A stretch of 64,000 nt of DNA from Chloranthus sessilifolius (Eukaryota > Streptophyta > Magnoliopsida > Chloranthales > Chloranthaceae), in NCBI GenBank assembly GCA_021018995.1, contig CM037588.1, forward strand, positions 149,067,725-149,131,724, given 5' to 3'. The notes under the pieces are model-generated. The model was not told the DNA's origin and ran no database searches. It worked only from the letters and a program-made list of their open reading frames with translations. Shown here piece by piece: positions 46,477 through 58,530 of the stretch; the first letter of the stretch is position 1, and every line of letters begins with the position of its first letter. The position numbers were made by a program, and so were the translations under genes.

Positions 46477-48318
46477 AAAGTTCATCAATTGGTTGGTTGT
46501 TTGCATACTGTCACGACCCAAAATTCTACCCCATCCCGAGGGCCTAGAATTCCGAGTTATGACCCGCACATATCCCGGATATGCTAAGCGGACATACACT
46601 TAATCAGAGTTCTCGCGCAATAATGGTTCCACGAAATCCGTGAAAGCCAACATACCATAGTGGAATATAAAATAATCATAAATGCTGAATAAATCTGATA
46701 AAATACGATAAAATGCTATTAATCCACAGGTAACATGTAAGTCAAATGGGAGACAAATTCGATAAAAATGAAAGCATAGAGTCAATGATAATGATATAAG
46801 GCAAAATCCAATACCGAGTCTACTAAATCAATATCCGGTGCTCTGATCAAAATCAACACTGTAGTCCTCCTGATAACCGGTAATGTCACCCTCCAAAGGC
46901 TCTTGGTAATCAACGTCCACTGGGTCGACGTTCTCAGCACTAATCAGATCAGAGAAACCCACGTCCACACCGTCGGTATAGTCACCTGCAGCTGTTAAAT
47001 TATCGTGGGATGAGTTTACTCAGTCACGTAAACTCAGTGGGATACACCACCAATCCACCCCATACTACTCAGGTGCATTGTGGGTGCATCTTGTGAGTGA
47101 TAAACATAATATCTCAAAGCAGATAGCAAAAGAATGACAAAATCACATGCATATCGTAAAGCTCATATCATAAATGCAAGACCATGATCTAAACACTCAT
47201 ATCCTAACGTACCTTACCATATCTCATAACATATCCTACCATGTCTTATTATCATTCTCGCACATACGTCTGTACATCGCATGAGCGTAACTAACATACT
47301 CGTGAAATCCTAAACGACACATGCGAGCTACTATGGGAGGGTCAACATAGTATCATACCACCATATTATAACGCCCTCGTGTCATACTCATACTCCACCA
47401 TCCAGCCAATGGGGAGACATAATGGCCAAACTCACTCGTAACATACTCATACTCATAATCTCTCCCAAAGATCCGTCTTGACCGAAAGACGTTGTTGCCC
47501 TTACGGTGGCTACGCAAGGAACGACACGTACAGAGACTTAAGTTTTTTATCTTTTGTTGGCCTACACAACGATGTCTTATTATCGTACTCGTATCATAAC
47601 TTATCTTATTTCGTACTCATATCTTATCATACTCTTATACTTAATCCTAGGACAAACTATAGTGAGGCAACTTTCCTAATTCACGCTTCCTAAGAAAAAG
47701 GTTCCGTAGTAACCTAGATGTACTTCGTGTGATAGTTTATACTACCATAGAGTTGTTACATCCGTACATGGACGCCAATATTCCGAGTTTCACGTGACTA
47801 TAAAAGAAATCTCACCACAGCTAAAGGCCCAACGCCCGATTCTCGTATCATATCTCATATCTTATCCTCTCGTATTAAAACTCGGGATGATAAGATCACT
47901 GTATATGCCACCGTATACGAAGTTATACTGAATTCACACTCACCCGACTCGTCATGGGTCCCATTCCACCATGAGTTGTAAGACGTGTGAATACGGTGTA
48001 TTCCTCGCTTCGATACCATCTCAGTGAGTCACCACACCCAAGCGTAGGCATGATCTCATACTCATGATCTAACATATTCTTAACTCGTATAAATTGATTA
48101 AGTTGCAAATACAAAAATATCACACATATAGAACAGTTTACACTTAGATTTTGGTTATGTTTATATTTATATTTATTTACATAACATACCAATATAATTA
48201 TAGAATAGGGTTATAAGTATGATTTCGATAATCGTAAAGGTCAGAGTTCGATTTCATAAAGGCATCGAAGTTCTAACACTTTATGTTTTCGAAGTGATCG
48301 CGTTGAAGCGATGAAATG

Positions 48319-48346
48319 ATATATATATATATATATATATATATAT
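48319..48346. repeat. Microsatellite (AT)n in solo LTR F
   Basis: About fourteen AT units. E has a longer TA tract at 52654-52711. Confidence 0.95.
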
Positions 48347-48489
48347 CTAGTATACTATAATTAAATGCTCAAATAAAAAGGGGCAATGCAATTTAAAGTG
48401 GAGTACATCACGACCATCGATCGGAAATGCAAGTGATTAATGTGCACTAAATTTTTGGTCGTATAATAGTAAAATTTTGGTGTGAATCA

Positions 48490-48620
48490 GGTCGTCTATT
48501 CGGATGAAAATCGATCGATCGAAAAATAAAAATCGATAGATTAGATTTAATGAGGTGTAAGTTGTCATTTAGTTCAAGATCGATTGATTGGTTTTAATCA
48601 GTCGACCCATCTATGGAAAG
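48490..48620. repeat. ATCGATCGAT / ATCGATTGAT motifs in F
   Basis: Several short self-complementary motifs (AATCGATCGATCG, AATCGATAGATT, GATCGATTGATTGG) lie close together. They resemble, in looser form, the TCGATTAATCGA arrays of C and D. Confidence 0.5.
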
Positions 48621-48874
48621 GAAACTAATTGAACTCTGACAGGGGATACTATTACTCATGTACCTTATAAGATAATTTTATAATATTAAAATAAGGTAGT
48701 AACCAAGTACTTTTATTTTATATGAGAATAAAATAATACTAAACTATAAGTGTATAATATTTATTAATTTTATATTACTATCTAAAATTACTTTCTCTTT
48801 AAATATATCATCATATATTGTAAGAGATACTTTAATTAATTTAATATCATCCTATGAAATAAAATCAGATAGGT

Positions 48875-49005
48875 TGGTCCACATCAGATAGGTCAAAGTC
48901 TAACATCAGATGTGTCGAGATCCACATCAGGTGAGTCACGGTCCGATACATCAGATGGGTCACGGTCCAACATTAGATGGGTCACGGTCCAACATCAAAT
49001 GAGTT
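48875..49005 (-). repeat. 22-bp minisatellite with CATCTGATG core (F)
   Basis: About six degenerate copies, minus strand, of a unit near CCATCTGATGTTGGACCGTG. The homologous array in E (53300-53512) has about nine copies. The palindromic CATC-N-GATG core is the best-kept part of each unit. Confidence 0.85.
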
Positions 49006-50102
49006 AAGAAGGGTACGAATTCGAAATAAGGAATGACACCTTGCATGTGTCTTATAAGACAAAATTTTATTACTTTATTTTTATAATAATGTAGGTACTT
49101 AAGTAGAACAATTAGGTAAAAATATATTATTATATAACTGTAAGTTGTATAACACTTTATTATGTAATATTTTAATAGATATTTAGTTTAAGTTATAAGT
49201 GTTTATAATATAATATATTCTTATAAAAGCACAAGTTCTAATTAAATATTCACCCATAAAAATAGAACTCGACCAAATAAAGTAAAATAGAATCAGGCGA
49301 TAGGTTGGAAACGAAAGAAACCTACTTAAGTGTACGAGTTTTTATGGGCAATTGTCATTTATAGAAATAAACAATAAGAAGACAGTCACTTTTCTGGACA
49401 TGAATATATTACTATTCTTATAATGTAAAAGATGTCATATTATAGCGGTTAAAAGGCAACGCACAGATTACCTTCTAAATTTTAAAGCAATGTAACCAAT
49501 TGAGTGAAACTAGCAATACATATAATATAATAAAATCACATCAGTTGAATTGACAATAATGAAGAAGACTAATATATATAATATTTAATATAAAATAGCT
49601 ATGCACCATTCAACCAAGTTAACCGACCGAGCGGCAATATTAATTGGGTTTACTGTTTTTACTCCAATTAAAATAATTAAGTTCAAAATAAAACAAGTAA
49701 GGTTTCGAAATAAATTAAATATATAAATAAATAAATGATATCAGAACAAAGATAAATAACATCTTTCAATCCTAAATTAATATTATTTAGAAAAGAAAAT
49801 AGGTTCTTTTTATTTAACCCGTCGATACATGATCGAACCGTATCCTACGCGACGGGATCTGAGAGTACGAGATGGATGGATGGGTACCCACCTCTTGAAG
49901 CGTGCTCGGCGAATCGACGGCGGTTAGGGCGATAGAGATCGGCGTCCACACGATGGGCCGTCCACGATTACTCCGTCTTCACCTCGATTTGATGATAGAA
50001 AAATACCACGGTGGTTCTTGTGGAAGAACACACAAGAGATTAGGGTGTTTTTATAAAAGGGTGGCTATAGAAGAAGATGGAGTGACGGCTTAAACTCACG
50101 TA

Positions 50103-50164
50103 GTAAGATTTGATCCTTAGACCTCTTGTTTATAACAAAAGTCTTTCAACCACTAGGCCACCAC
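50103..50164 (-). promoter_or_regulatory. tRNA-like pol III box A/box B segment in LTR F
   Basis: On the minus strand, GTGGCCTAGTGGTTGAAAGA resembles a tRNA box A (TRGYNNARNNGG). About 30 nt further, AAGGATCAAATC resembles box B (GGTTCRANNCC). The spacing fits a tRNA or tRNA-derived SINE head. No complete cloverleaf with a 3' acceptor match is evident, so this is a tRNA-like relic, not a called tRNA gene. E keeps only the box-B half near 51865-51885. Confidence 0.5.
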
Positions 50165-50336
50165 ACAACTTGTGTCAAATAAGGATAATTTTAAATATAA
50201 AACCTTTTTGAAAAATCAAAATGTGTACTTTTTCAACTAGGATAGGTTCCGGTATGGAGCACTAACACCACGCTCTGTGCAAAACAAATCTAACACCACA
50301 AATTCAGTTTTAAATTTTTAGGGTCATTACACATAC

Positions 50337-51707
50337 ACTTATAGGCATGTTTCTTTGGGCTGAGACATGTTCTAATGGTAGATTGTCAATTAGAAAATTT
50401 AAATTGATCGACAATTATACTTTAATGGTGTCAGATTAAAACTTTAACTTAATGATATAAAATCATTTAAAAATGATTTTAGTGTTTAAATATTGGTCAG
50501 GAGCCATTATCCCTTTCATAATTATTTTCAACTTCATTTCTTCTTTTAAGTGCCTCTCATTGCCCTCATTGGATAGTTGTTATGCTTCATTTATTTCATA
50601 TTTGGTATTTGCATTACCTATTTTTTTAACGGCCCTGACTCCCTTGGCCATGACCATGATTTAAACACTTAAGTGGTGTTTAAATTATTTTACGTACACC
50701 ATCAATGGTTTAAAGTGTTGACAAGATAGATCATAGATTGAAGTGCAACAGGCACAAAAATGATATTGTAGGGAGATTTAGACCATCTAATCCGTGGACT
50801 ACACCATCAAATTGTTATTTTTTGTTTCAATGATTGATATTAAAGTTAATCAATTGGATAAGTCACATTCATTTATAGGCATAATTCTTTTAGTTGAGAC
50901 ATGTTCCAATGATTATTGCTATTAGGACAATTTAGAATGATCACAAATGTGTGTTACATGATATGATGATAAATTACACTTCAATAGTGTGAGATTAAAA
51001 GTGAATAATTTAATGGTGTAAAATTATTTAAATATCATTTTGTATTTAATGACGGTGATCAGGAACCATTATCCCTTGTTAAACTTGTTTCGACTTTCAA
51101 CCATTAATCGGCCATTTAGTGAATGTGTTTCGAATCTTTTTCTCTTTTTTCTTTTTTCTTTGTTAATGTAAACGAATACAAGATCAACGAGGGAATCATT
51201 ATGATATAGTCATTGAGTAGAAAAAGTATGGAAAAATAAAATAAAATAAGAGAAAGGACAATTTTTCAAATCCATTATCCAATCTTTATAATTTGTCCAT
51301 CCCGTGTATTATTTTAAAAATCTCTGCATCCAATAGGAAATTGTCAAAACCGCCTTAAATCTCTTTTTAAGCTATAAAATGACAGAATGGCCTTGATTTT
51401 CAGAAAGTAAACAAACAGCTATTGAATTCGGATTCCGCTATACTGGCACAACTTAAAGCCGACCTTGAGGGACCGTTTCAGTCTACTATTTAACTTCAAC
51501 GATATATAATAAACTAACGTGATACATAAAAGGCTAATGCGTCTATAGTAGATCGATTCGATTTATCATAGACTATTTCAATTAATATTTGGTCATTTGT
51601 ATAAGATTTCTACCCATCTTATGATTTTTGAATTTATGAAAATGTTAATAACTATTTTCAATAAAAAATCTTTCTTCATAATTTAAAATAGGTAACAAGT
51701 GTATAAC
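50337..51707. repeat. Old dispersed repeat, copies 2 and 3, between LTRs F and E
   Basis: Two diverged direct copies start near 50336 (ACACTTATAGGCAT..GAGACATGTTC) and 50868 (CATTCATTTATAGGCAT..GAGACATGTTC), a period of about 530 bp. Each contains TCAGGARCCATTATCCCTT. The stretch 50680-50860 also matches 35010-35231. The rest (51130-51707) is AT-rich with nothing recognisable. Confidence 0.65.
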
Positions 51708-52651
51708 TGTAATGACCCACAATTTTTTACTTTCTTTTATTGGTATTAGATGGTGCTTTGTACCTTGCATAGTGTTAGTGTTCTACACCAGAACCTACCG
51801 TAGTTGACAAAATACATATTTTGATTTTTCAAAAAGTTTTATATTTAAAATTGTCTTTATGAGGTCTAAGGATCAAATTTGTGAGTTTTAAACCTCTATT
51901 TTAAACCTTAAAATAAAAGTCTATACACGTTTATTTAGTGCGACTGCTTAACACCGAATTAATGCCCATATATTATAAATAAGAAAGTTACGGAGAACCC
52001 TAAATCATTATTATAAGAATTCTTCTTAAAAACCCTAGCCGTCACTCCATTTTCTTCTATAGCCACCCTTTTCTAAAAACACCAAAATCTCTTTTAAATC
52101 TCGTGTGTTCTTCCACAAGAACCACCGTGGTATTTTTCTACCGTCAAATCGTGGTTGAAGAAGGCGGCGTAATCGTGTACGGACCATCGTTTGGACGGAC
52201 CATCGTGTGGACGCCAATCTCTATCGCCCTAACCGTCGTCGATTCGCCGATCACGCTTCAAGAGGTGGGTACCCACTAATCCATCTCGTTCTTCTCAGAT
52301 CCCATCGCATAGGGTACGCTCGATCGAGTATCGACGGGTTAAATAAATCTTACCTGTGTATGTTTTTATCTATAAATATCGTAATTAAAAATAATGAAAT
52401 GGCTAACCCTTGGCCATAGATTCTATGCATTTATTTTCTTCGCACTTCTATATATTTCATTTATTATTGTCTTTTCGCTTAGATCTACTGTGCTCTTGTG
52501 TATATTTTATTATTTTTCGTCTAAATTTATTTCGCTTTTGAAAATGTTTATTTATTTTATTATTTTTCATTTAGATTTACTTAACTCTTTGGTATATTTT
52601 ATTTAATTATTTCCTTTTTCGTTTAGAACTATTTTAGGCTTGCAAGCATGC

Positions 52652-52653
<2 letters not shown>

Positions 52654-52711
<58 letters not shown>
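52654..52711. repeat. Microsatellite (AT)n
   Basis: About 29 AT units inside LTR E. Confidence 0.97.
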
Positions 52712-52714
<3 letters not shown>

Positions 52715-53299
52715 ACATAAATAATATAGAGTATTTTGTGCAAAAGAAAATCGAGGTTGGTGTGCGTAATTGAGATCAAGGGTTTTTCGTCATTTAAAGG
52801 GTGCGGTCAAGAATCTCCTATAATTAAGAGCTAGAAATCTAGTTGAACCTAAACCCCAGTTCGACCAATTGGAAGTGACCTCGCATAGTAGTAATTGGGT
52901 TGCCATTTTTTTTGACAATCTATTTCATAATTTTACTTATAATGTTGGTGTGTTAAGGGGATTGATATTATGCTGTTGTGGACCACCATTGATTGTACTA
53001 ATCTACTTCACTGTCAAAAATTGGTCCATATGTATATCACTGACAAAAAAATTGATTTAATCTAACTCCAAAACTTGGGTATTATACAACTATTTATTAG
53101 CACAAAAATTTGTAAAAGAAGGGATTTATTGGCACAAAATTTGAGTATTACACAACTATTTATTATACAACTTGGGTAATATACAACTATTTATTAGTGT
53201 CCCAAAAAAAAATGTAGCATCATTTGTACTCGTTAGACCCGTGAAAAATACACACGTTTCCACAATAAAAATCGTTGATTGCCTTGAATCTCTATTATC

Positions 53300-53512
53300 T
53301 TTCATCCTTGATTTGATCCATCTGATGTTGGACAGTGACTCATCTGATGTGGACCATGACCTATTTGATGTTGGACTATGACCCATCTAATGTTGGACCT
53401 CGACCCATCTAATGTTGGACCGTAACCCATCTGGTGTTGGACGGTGACATGTGTGATGTGGCCCATGACCCATTTGATATGGACTATGACCCATCTGATG
53501 TTGGACCGTGAC
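53300..53512 (+). repeat. 22-bp minisatellite with CATCTGATG core (E)
   Basis: Nine tandem, mutated copies of a unit of about 22 bp (CCATCTGATGTTGGACCGTG plus AC). Element C is inserted exactly after one unit's GTGAC. Confidence 0.9.
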
Positions 53513-53917
53513 TGTGACAGCCCGAATTTCGACACCTCGAAATCCGTTCCATCAGCACGATCCTCCAGACTGTGCCCCAAAGCTATGCACGGAACATTGG
53601 TATAACAAGTAATAATAAAGAGATAAAGTAAATAATTGCATAAAGCGAAAAAAGTTAATATGCCCAACTGGCACATTCAAAAGACAGTTTTACTTTCATG
53701 CCACTGCATGAACAGAGAACCGACCCGAACCATCTATGATAAAAAGATCACCCCAGATGGTTCGCCAATAGAATACTTCAATTTAATTATATTGTTTATC
53801 AAAATAAAGGCTTGACATACCAAGCCGTACAATTAGCTCTCAAAAACTACTCTCTGTCAAAGTACATAGCAGAGTCTCCTAGAAGAAGTCCTCAAAAGGA
53901 GGCTCCAACACGTCTCC

Positions 53918-56405
53918 TGTAATAGCCCGAAAAATCACGCTAAACTATGACCTCGGGATCTGTGCCCGATCGGTCATAGGTTTGACCAAATAGAAGTCCA
54001 ATAGTTAGTAAGGGGTGTGACGAACGGATGAGATGTGATGGGTTGAATGTCTATGTGGTGGGTGTTGTAAATCTGAAGTCACATACACCTATCGCGGTGC
54101 ATGTGCTCAACACACAAGCTAGAGGGGAGATAAAAGGGTTTAATAACCCTAAAATAGATGTTTGGTGGTTGAGAGAGAAGTAAAGAAGAGAGAGAGAGGA
54201 GTAAAGAGGGTGATTAAGCAAGGAGTTATTGGGGGTGATTGGAGGAGGGAATTCAAGCATTAAAGAGGCCGATTCTGCGCAAGGGATCCGTTCAAGCCAA
54301 AGCTGGAACCCTAGCCTTCCAACCACTTGATTTGAAATCAAGTTGAGATTGATTAAAGGTAAATTTTTGTGAATAAAATGCATAGATTGTAGAGGTTAAT
54401 TGTAGTTGAAAAAATGGTTTAGATTGTAGGATGATGGTTTAGAAAAATAGAGGAAAAAGAGTGGAAAAAGGTTGGGAAGAACAGCTCAAAGGGGGCTGAA
54501 TCTGGCAATTTCGATTAATCGAAATTGGGATTCGATTAATCGAAATCGCCAAGAAGTTGAAAAGTCAAGGAACCCGAGTTCGATTAATCGAACTGAGTTT
54601 CGATTAATCGACTATGGACCTCCAGTGGACCCCAGAGGCTGGAGGAAATGACTTGGGGTAAACCGACTAATCGAGATGGGATTTCAATTAATCGATTTCA
54701 AATTTCGATTAATCGATTTGGGATCGATTAATCGATTTGGGATCGATTAATCGATTTTGGAAATTCGATCACTCGAATTGAGAATCGACATGATAGGTAG
54801 GGAATTTCGATTAATCGAATTTGGTTTCGATTAATCGAATGGGAATCTCGATTAATCGATTTGAGAATCGATTAATCGATATTGACTTTCGATTAATCGA
54901 TTTTGGAGTTCGATTAATCGACTGGGCTAAATTTTGTTGACTTTTGAGTTGACTTTAAGCTTTATGGAGGGTCTTGGACCTCCTTTATTGCATCCTTAGT
55001 GATGTGTTTCACCTGTTATGTGGTACCATAGGTGGTACGTGTGAGCTAGTGCACAAGGAGCCACGTGGGGCCTTGATGCGTTGATCAAACAAAGACTTAA
55101 GGTAGGGAACACTTTGAACATGTACTTTATTTTACAAAAGCATGTATGTAGTGATATAGAATTCAAATTCAAAATATTTTATTGCTTAAGAATTGTAATA
55201 AGTGTGTGTGTGTGACATCAATAAGAGTAATTATAATGAGTCATCCCCAGGGGACGAAGAAGTAAAGAGATAAGAGTATCAAGTGTGATGCAAGTGAATG
55301 GATACATCCCAGGGATGCATCCAAGATTGAATCATTTTTTATAGGGCCTAACTAATATAAGATAGCACACTTACACGATGAATAATTATATGTAAGGCAC
55401 CGATATTTTTGTTATTTGAGGTTTGATAGGGTACCCCACCGACGTGGCGGGATATCCACGACTGACACGGCAGGATATCCGTGACCGATACGGGGGCGAA
55501 ACCGTAGGCCAGTGCGGAGGCTTATCCGTACACAGTAAGCGCACCCCAAGGGTGTTAATTTGAGACAAGTGAAACCCCGCTACCAATCCCCAGGGGAAAG
55601 GAGCTTGGGTACTATATTGTATTCCCAGGGAATACATTAAAAGTGTCTATATAGATGACGATGATGGGTATCTCATCGGGGCTCGATGCTATATTGCTCG
55701 GGGATTACTTAAGTTGAAAGTTTAAGTTTTGCTTTAGGCCTTTTCAGCATCATTCATGAATAAATGAAAACATAAGTAATTACCAGTAAAATGAAATGCC
55801 TTTTAACTATTTTCATCAATAACTGCATAGACACATCATGCATGGCATATCATGGAATATATGTGAGTAATAATTTATATGTTCAACTGTGTTTTGTTCC
55901 CTATTGAGCTAGGATGTAGCTCACCCTATAGACTATACGTCGCAGGTCCACTACTAGCAGCTGCCGAGGCTTCAGGAGACGCTGACCCCGGTGAGTCGGA
56001 CCTTGCGGCCGGAGATGAGTTGGAGCCACCTCCTGAGGACTTCTTCTAGAGGACTCCGTTGTGCCGCTTTGAGGGCTTTTTGAGAGAGATTTATACGGCT
56101 TGATATGTCAAGCCTTGTTTTGGTTAAACCATGCATATATTGAGATTGGGATTATTCTTTTGGGGCGAACCATCCGTGATGATTGCTATCATCGATGGTT
56201 CGGATCGGTTCTCCATTCATGCAGAGGCATGAGGGTAGAACTGTCTTTTGGAGAATTGCTTTAATATAGATTTAAATTCTGCAGTTTCATTTATTATTTC
56301 ATTTTATGCTTGATATGCCAATGTTCCGTGCTTAGCTAAGGGGCACGGTCAAGATGACTGTACTGATGGCACGGGTTTCGAGGTGTCAAAATCCGGGCTG
56401 TCACA
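53918..56405 (+). mobile_element. Solo LTR 'D', nested in the LTR of C
   Basis: A 2,488-bp LTR (TGTAATAGCCCG to GGGCTGTCACA) is flanked by a perfect TCTCC duplication (53913-53917, 56406-56410). It belongs to the same family as C's LTR but has the opposite orientation, so the two form an inverted repeat of about 2 kb per arm. There is no internal region. Confidence 0.92.
54490..54925. repeat. TCGATTAATCGA array in D
   Basis: Thirteen perfect CGATTAATCG cores plus about three variants lie in roughly 430 bp, 570-1,000 bp into the LTR. Most extend to 12- or 14-bp palindromes (TTCGATTAATCGAA, ATCGATTAATCGAT). Spacers vary in length and sequence, so this is not a simple tandem repeat. Confidence 0.93.
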
Positions 56406-57544
56406 TCTCCAGGCACATAATCCGAATCACCCGGATCTACGTCTCCCGAAGCCTCAGCTGCTGCTAACAAAGGACCTGCGACGTATAGTCTAAAGGGGTG
56501 AGCTACATCCTAGCTCAATAGGGAACAACACAATGAACATATAAATCAAAACTCACATATATTCAATGATATTTTAAGCATGATGTGTCTATGCATTAGC
56601 TAGAAAATAGTTCAAAAGATGGTAATTGCATTCAAGATTTACTGGTAATTTGTATGTCTTACTTTACTGTTGATTTATCATGAATGACACTGAACAGGCC
56701 TAAAGCAAAACTTAAATCTTCAACTTAAGTAATCCCCGAGCAATATAGCATCGAGCCCCGATGGAATACCCACCATCGTTGCCTAAATAGACAGTTGTAA
56801 AAAATATATTCTCTGGGAATACTACCCAAGCCCATTTCTCACTAGGCGACGGGGTTAAATCTCAACTCAACATCCCTAAGATGTGCTTACTGTGTATGGA
56901 TAGACCTCCGCACTGGTGTACGGATTGGCCGCCGTACCGGTCACAGATATCCTGCCGCGTCAGTCGTGGTTATCCCGCCACGTCGGTGGGATATTCTAAT
57001 CAAACCTCAAATAACAAAAATAACATGTGCTTTACATATAGTTGTTCACCGTGTAAATGTGCTATCTTATATCATTTAGGCCTTAACAGTAGTTATTCAA
57101 TCTTATTTACATCCCTGGGATGTCTAAATTACTCGCATCACACTGATGCCTTTATCACTTTCTCATCCCCTGGGAATGTCTTATTCTCATTAGATTACTT
57201 GATCTCAGTTACTCGCGTCACACAGATGCCTTTATCACATTCTTGGTGTCACATACACACACCCATTTTCACAAAGCTTTTCATATTTAAAATATTTTCA
57301 ATTCTGATAAACATATCACTACATACATGCTCTTACAATTAAAGTATATGTTCAAGGTGTTCCCTACCTCAATTCTCTGAAGGTCCAAGCATCAAGGTCC
57401 CACGCGGCTCCTTGTGCTCGCTTTCACACGTACCACCTATGATACATCACAACACATGCAATACATCACTAAAGATGTAATGAAGAAGGTCCTAGACCCT
57501 CCATGAATCTCAAAGTAAAACTAGAAAGTTAAGTAAAACTGCCA

Positions 57545-57960
57545 AAGTCGATTAATCGATTCCTAAAATCAATTAATCGAAACCCAAATCGATTAATCGA
57601 TTGATCAAAATTCAAATTTGATTAATCGATCCCAAATCGATTAATCGAAGTCTCTAACATAATAAGGTCGATTCTCAAATCGAGTGGTCGAAAATTCGAA
57701 ATCGATTAGTCGATCCCAAATCGATTAATCGATTTCCCAACTCGATTAGTCGATTTCCCCAGGTCTTGTTTCTCTAGCCACATGAGGTACCTAGTCGATT
57801 AGTCAATTTCTAAATCGATTAATCGAACTTCCAAATCGATTACTCGAAATCCAATTCGATTAGTCGAAATCGGGCATGCTTGACTTTTCAACTTCTGGGC
57901 CAAAATCGATTAATCGAACCTCTATTTCGATTAATCGATTTCGCCGGATTCAGCCCCCTT
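57545..57960. repeat. TCGATTAATCGA array in C LTR
   Basis: Seven perfect CGATTAATCG cores and about as many one-base variants (CGATTAGTCG, CAATTAATCG, CGATTACTCG) lie at the same relative LTR position as in D. Many variants break the CpG on one side only. Confidence 0.92.
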
Positions 57961-58517
57961 TCAGGCTGTTCTTCCAAAACCCATTCCTTTTCTTTTCCCT
58001 TCTTTTTCTAAGTCTTTAATCTATGATATTAACTATGCTAGACTGAACTTAACTCATCAACGATCCATGCATTAATTTAGATCAAAAACTCACCTTCAAT
58101 TTATCTCAAATTGATCAATGTCTAGGTTGGAATGGCTAGGGCTCCAGCTTTAGCTTCAATGGCCCCAAATGCATTGAATCCGGCAATCAATGCTCAATAT
58201 TCCCTCAATCCAACCACAATAACTCCTCTTTACTCTCTCTCTCTTCTTAACTCTCTCTTCAACAACCATCAAAAGGAATTTTAGGGTTATTAACCCTTAT
58301 ATTCTCCTTCCTATTTCGGTGTTAAGCGCATACACCAAAGATAGGTGTATGCGGCTCTAACTTAACACCATACTCTACACTTAGGTCACATTCGCACCAC
58401 TTCAATTTATCACTCAATGAGTTCACTGTTTGACCATCACTTGGTCAACCCTATGACTAATCGAGCACGGATCCCGAGGTCAAAGTTAAACGCTCAATTC
58501 TTTTTCGGGATATTACA

Positions 58518-58530
58518 TTCTCCCCACCTT
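58518..58530 (-). promoter_or_regulatory. Element C polypurine tract
   Basis: On the minus strand AAGGTGGGGAGAA directly precedes the 3' LTR start. It primes plus-strand synthesis in this family. Confidence 0.85.

Larger units (their letters stand above)
46510..50331 (-). mobile_element. Solo LTR 'F' (3.8 kb)
   Basis: On the minus strand the LTR starts TGTAATGACCC at 50331 and ends GGGTCGTGACA at 46510. It is flanked by a perfect CATAC duplication (46505-46509, 50332-50336). At 3,822 bp it is a very long LTR. It matches E (51708 onward, opposite orientation) over its 5' part. It contains a minisatellite of CATCTGATG units, a TA microsatellite, ATCGATCGAT motifs and a tRNA-like box A/box B segment. 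There is no internal region. Confidence 0.88.
51708..53512 (+). mobile_element. LTR 'E' (5' part), interrupted by element C
   Basis: The LTR starts TGTAATGACCC after ATAAC and runs about 1.8 kb until element C inserts at 53513. It matches the 5' half of F in opposite orientation, including the GTGGACGCCAATCTCTATCG stretch and a GGTGGGTACCCAC palindrome. The remainder presumably lies beyond the window's right end. It contains a long TA tract and the 22-bp minisatellite. Confidence 0.8.
53513..58517 (-). repeat. Element C 3' LTR, split by solo LTR D
   Basis: On the minus strand the LTR starts TGTAATATCCCG at 58517, right after the polypurine tract, and ends GGGCTGTCACA at 53513. Without D and one TCTCC copy it is about 2.5 kb. 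It contains the TCGATTAATCGA array (57545-57960), the shared GGCGGGATA and GATGTAGCTCACCCC blocks, and several CCCAGGG-core palindromes. Confidence 0.9.

Noticed and set aside
50103-50164. A functional tRNA gene.
   Set aside because: Only box A- and box B-like sequences are convincing; no acceptor-stem pairing could be made by eye.
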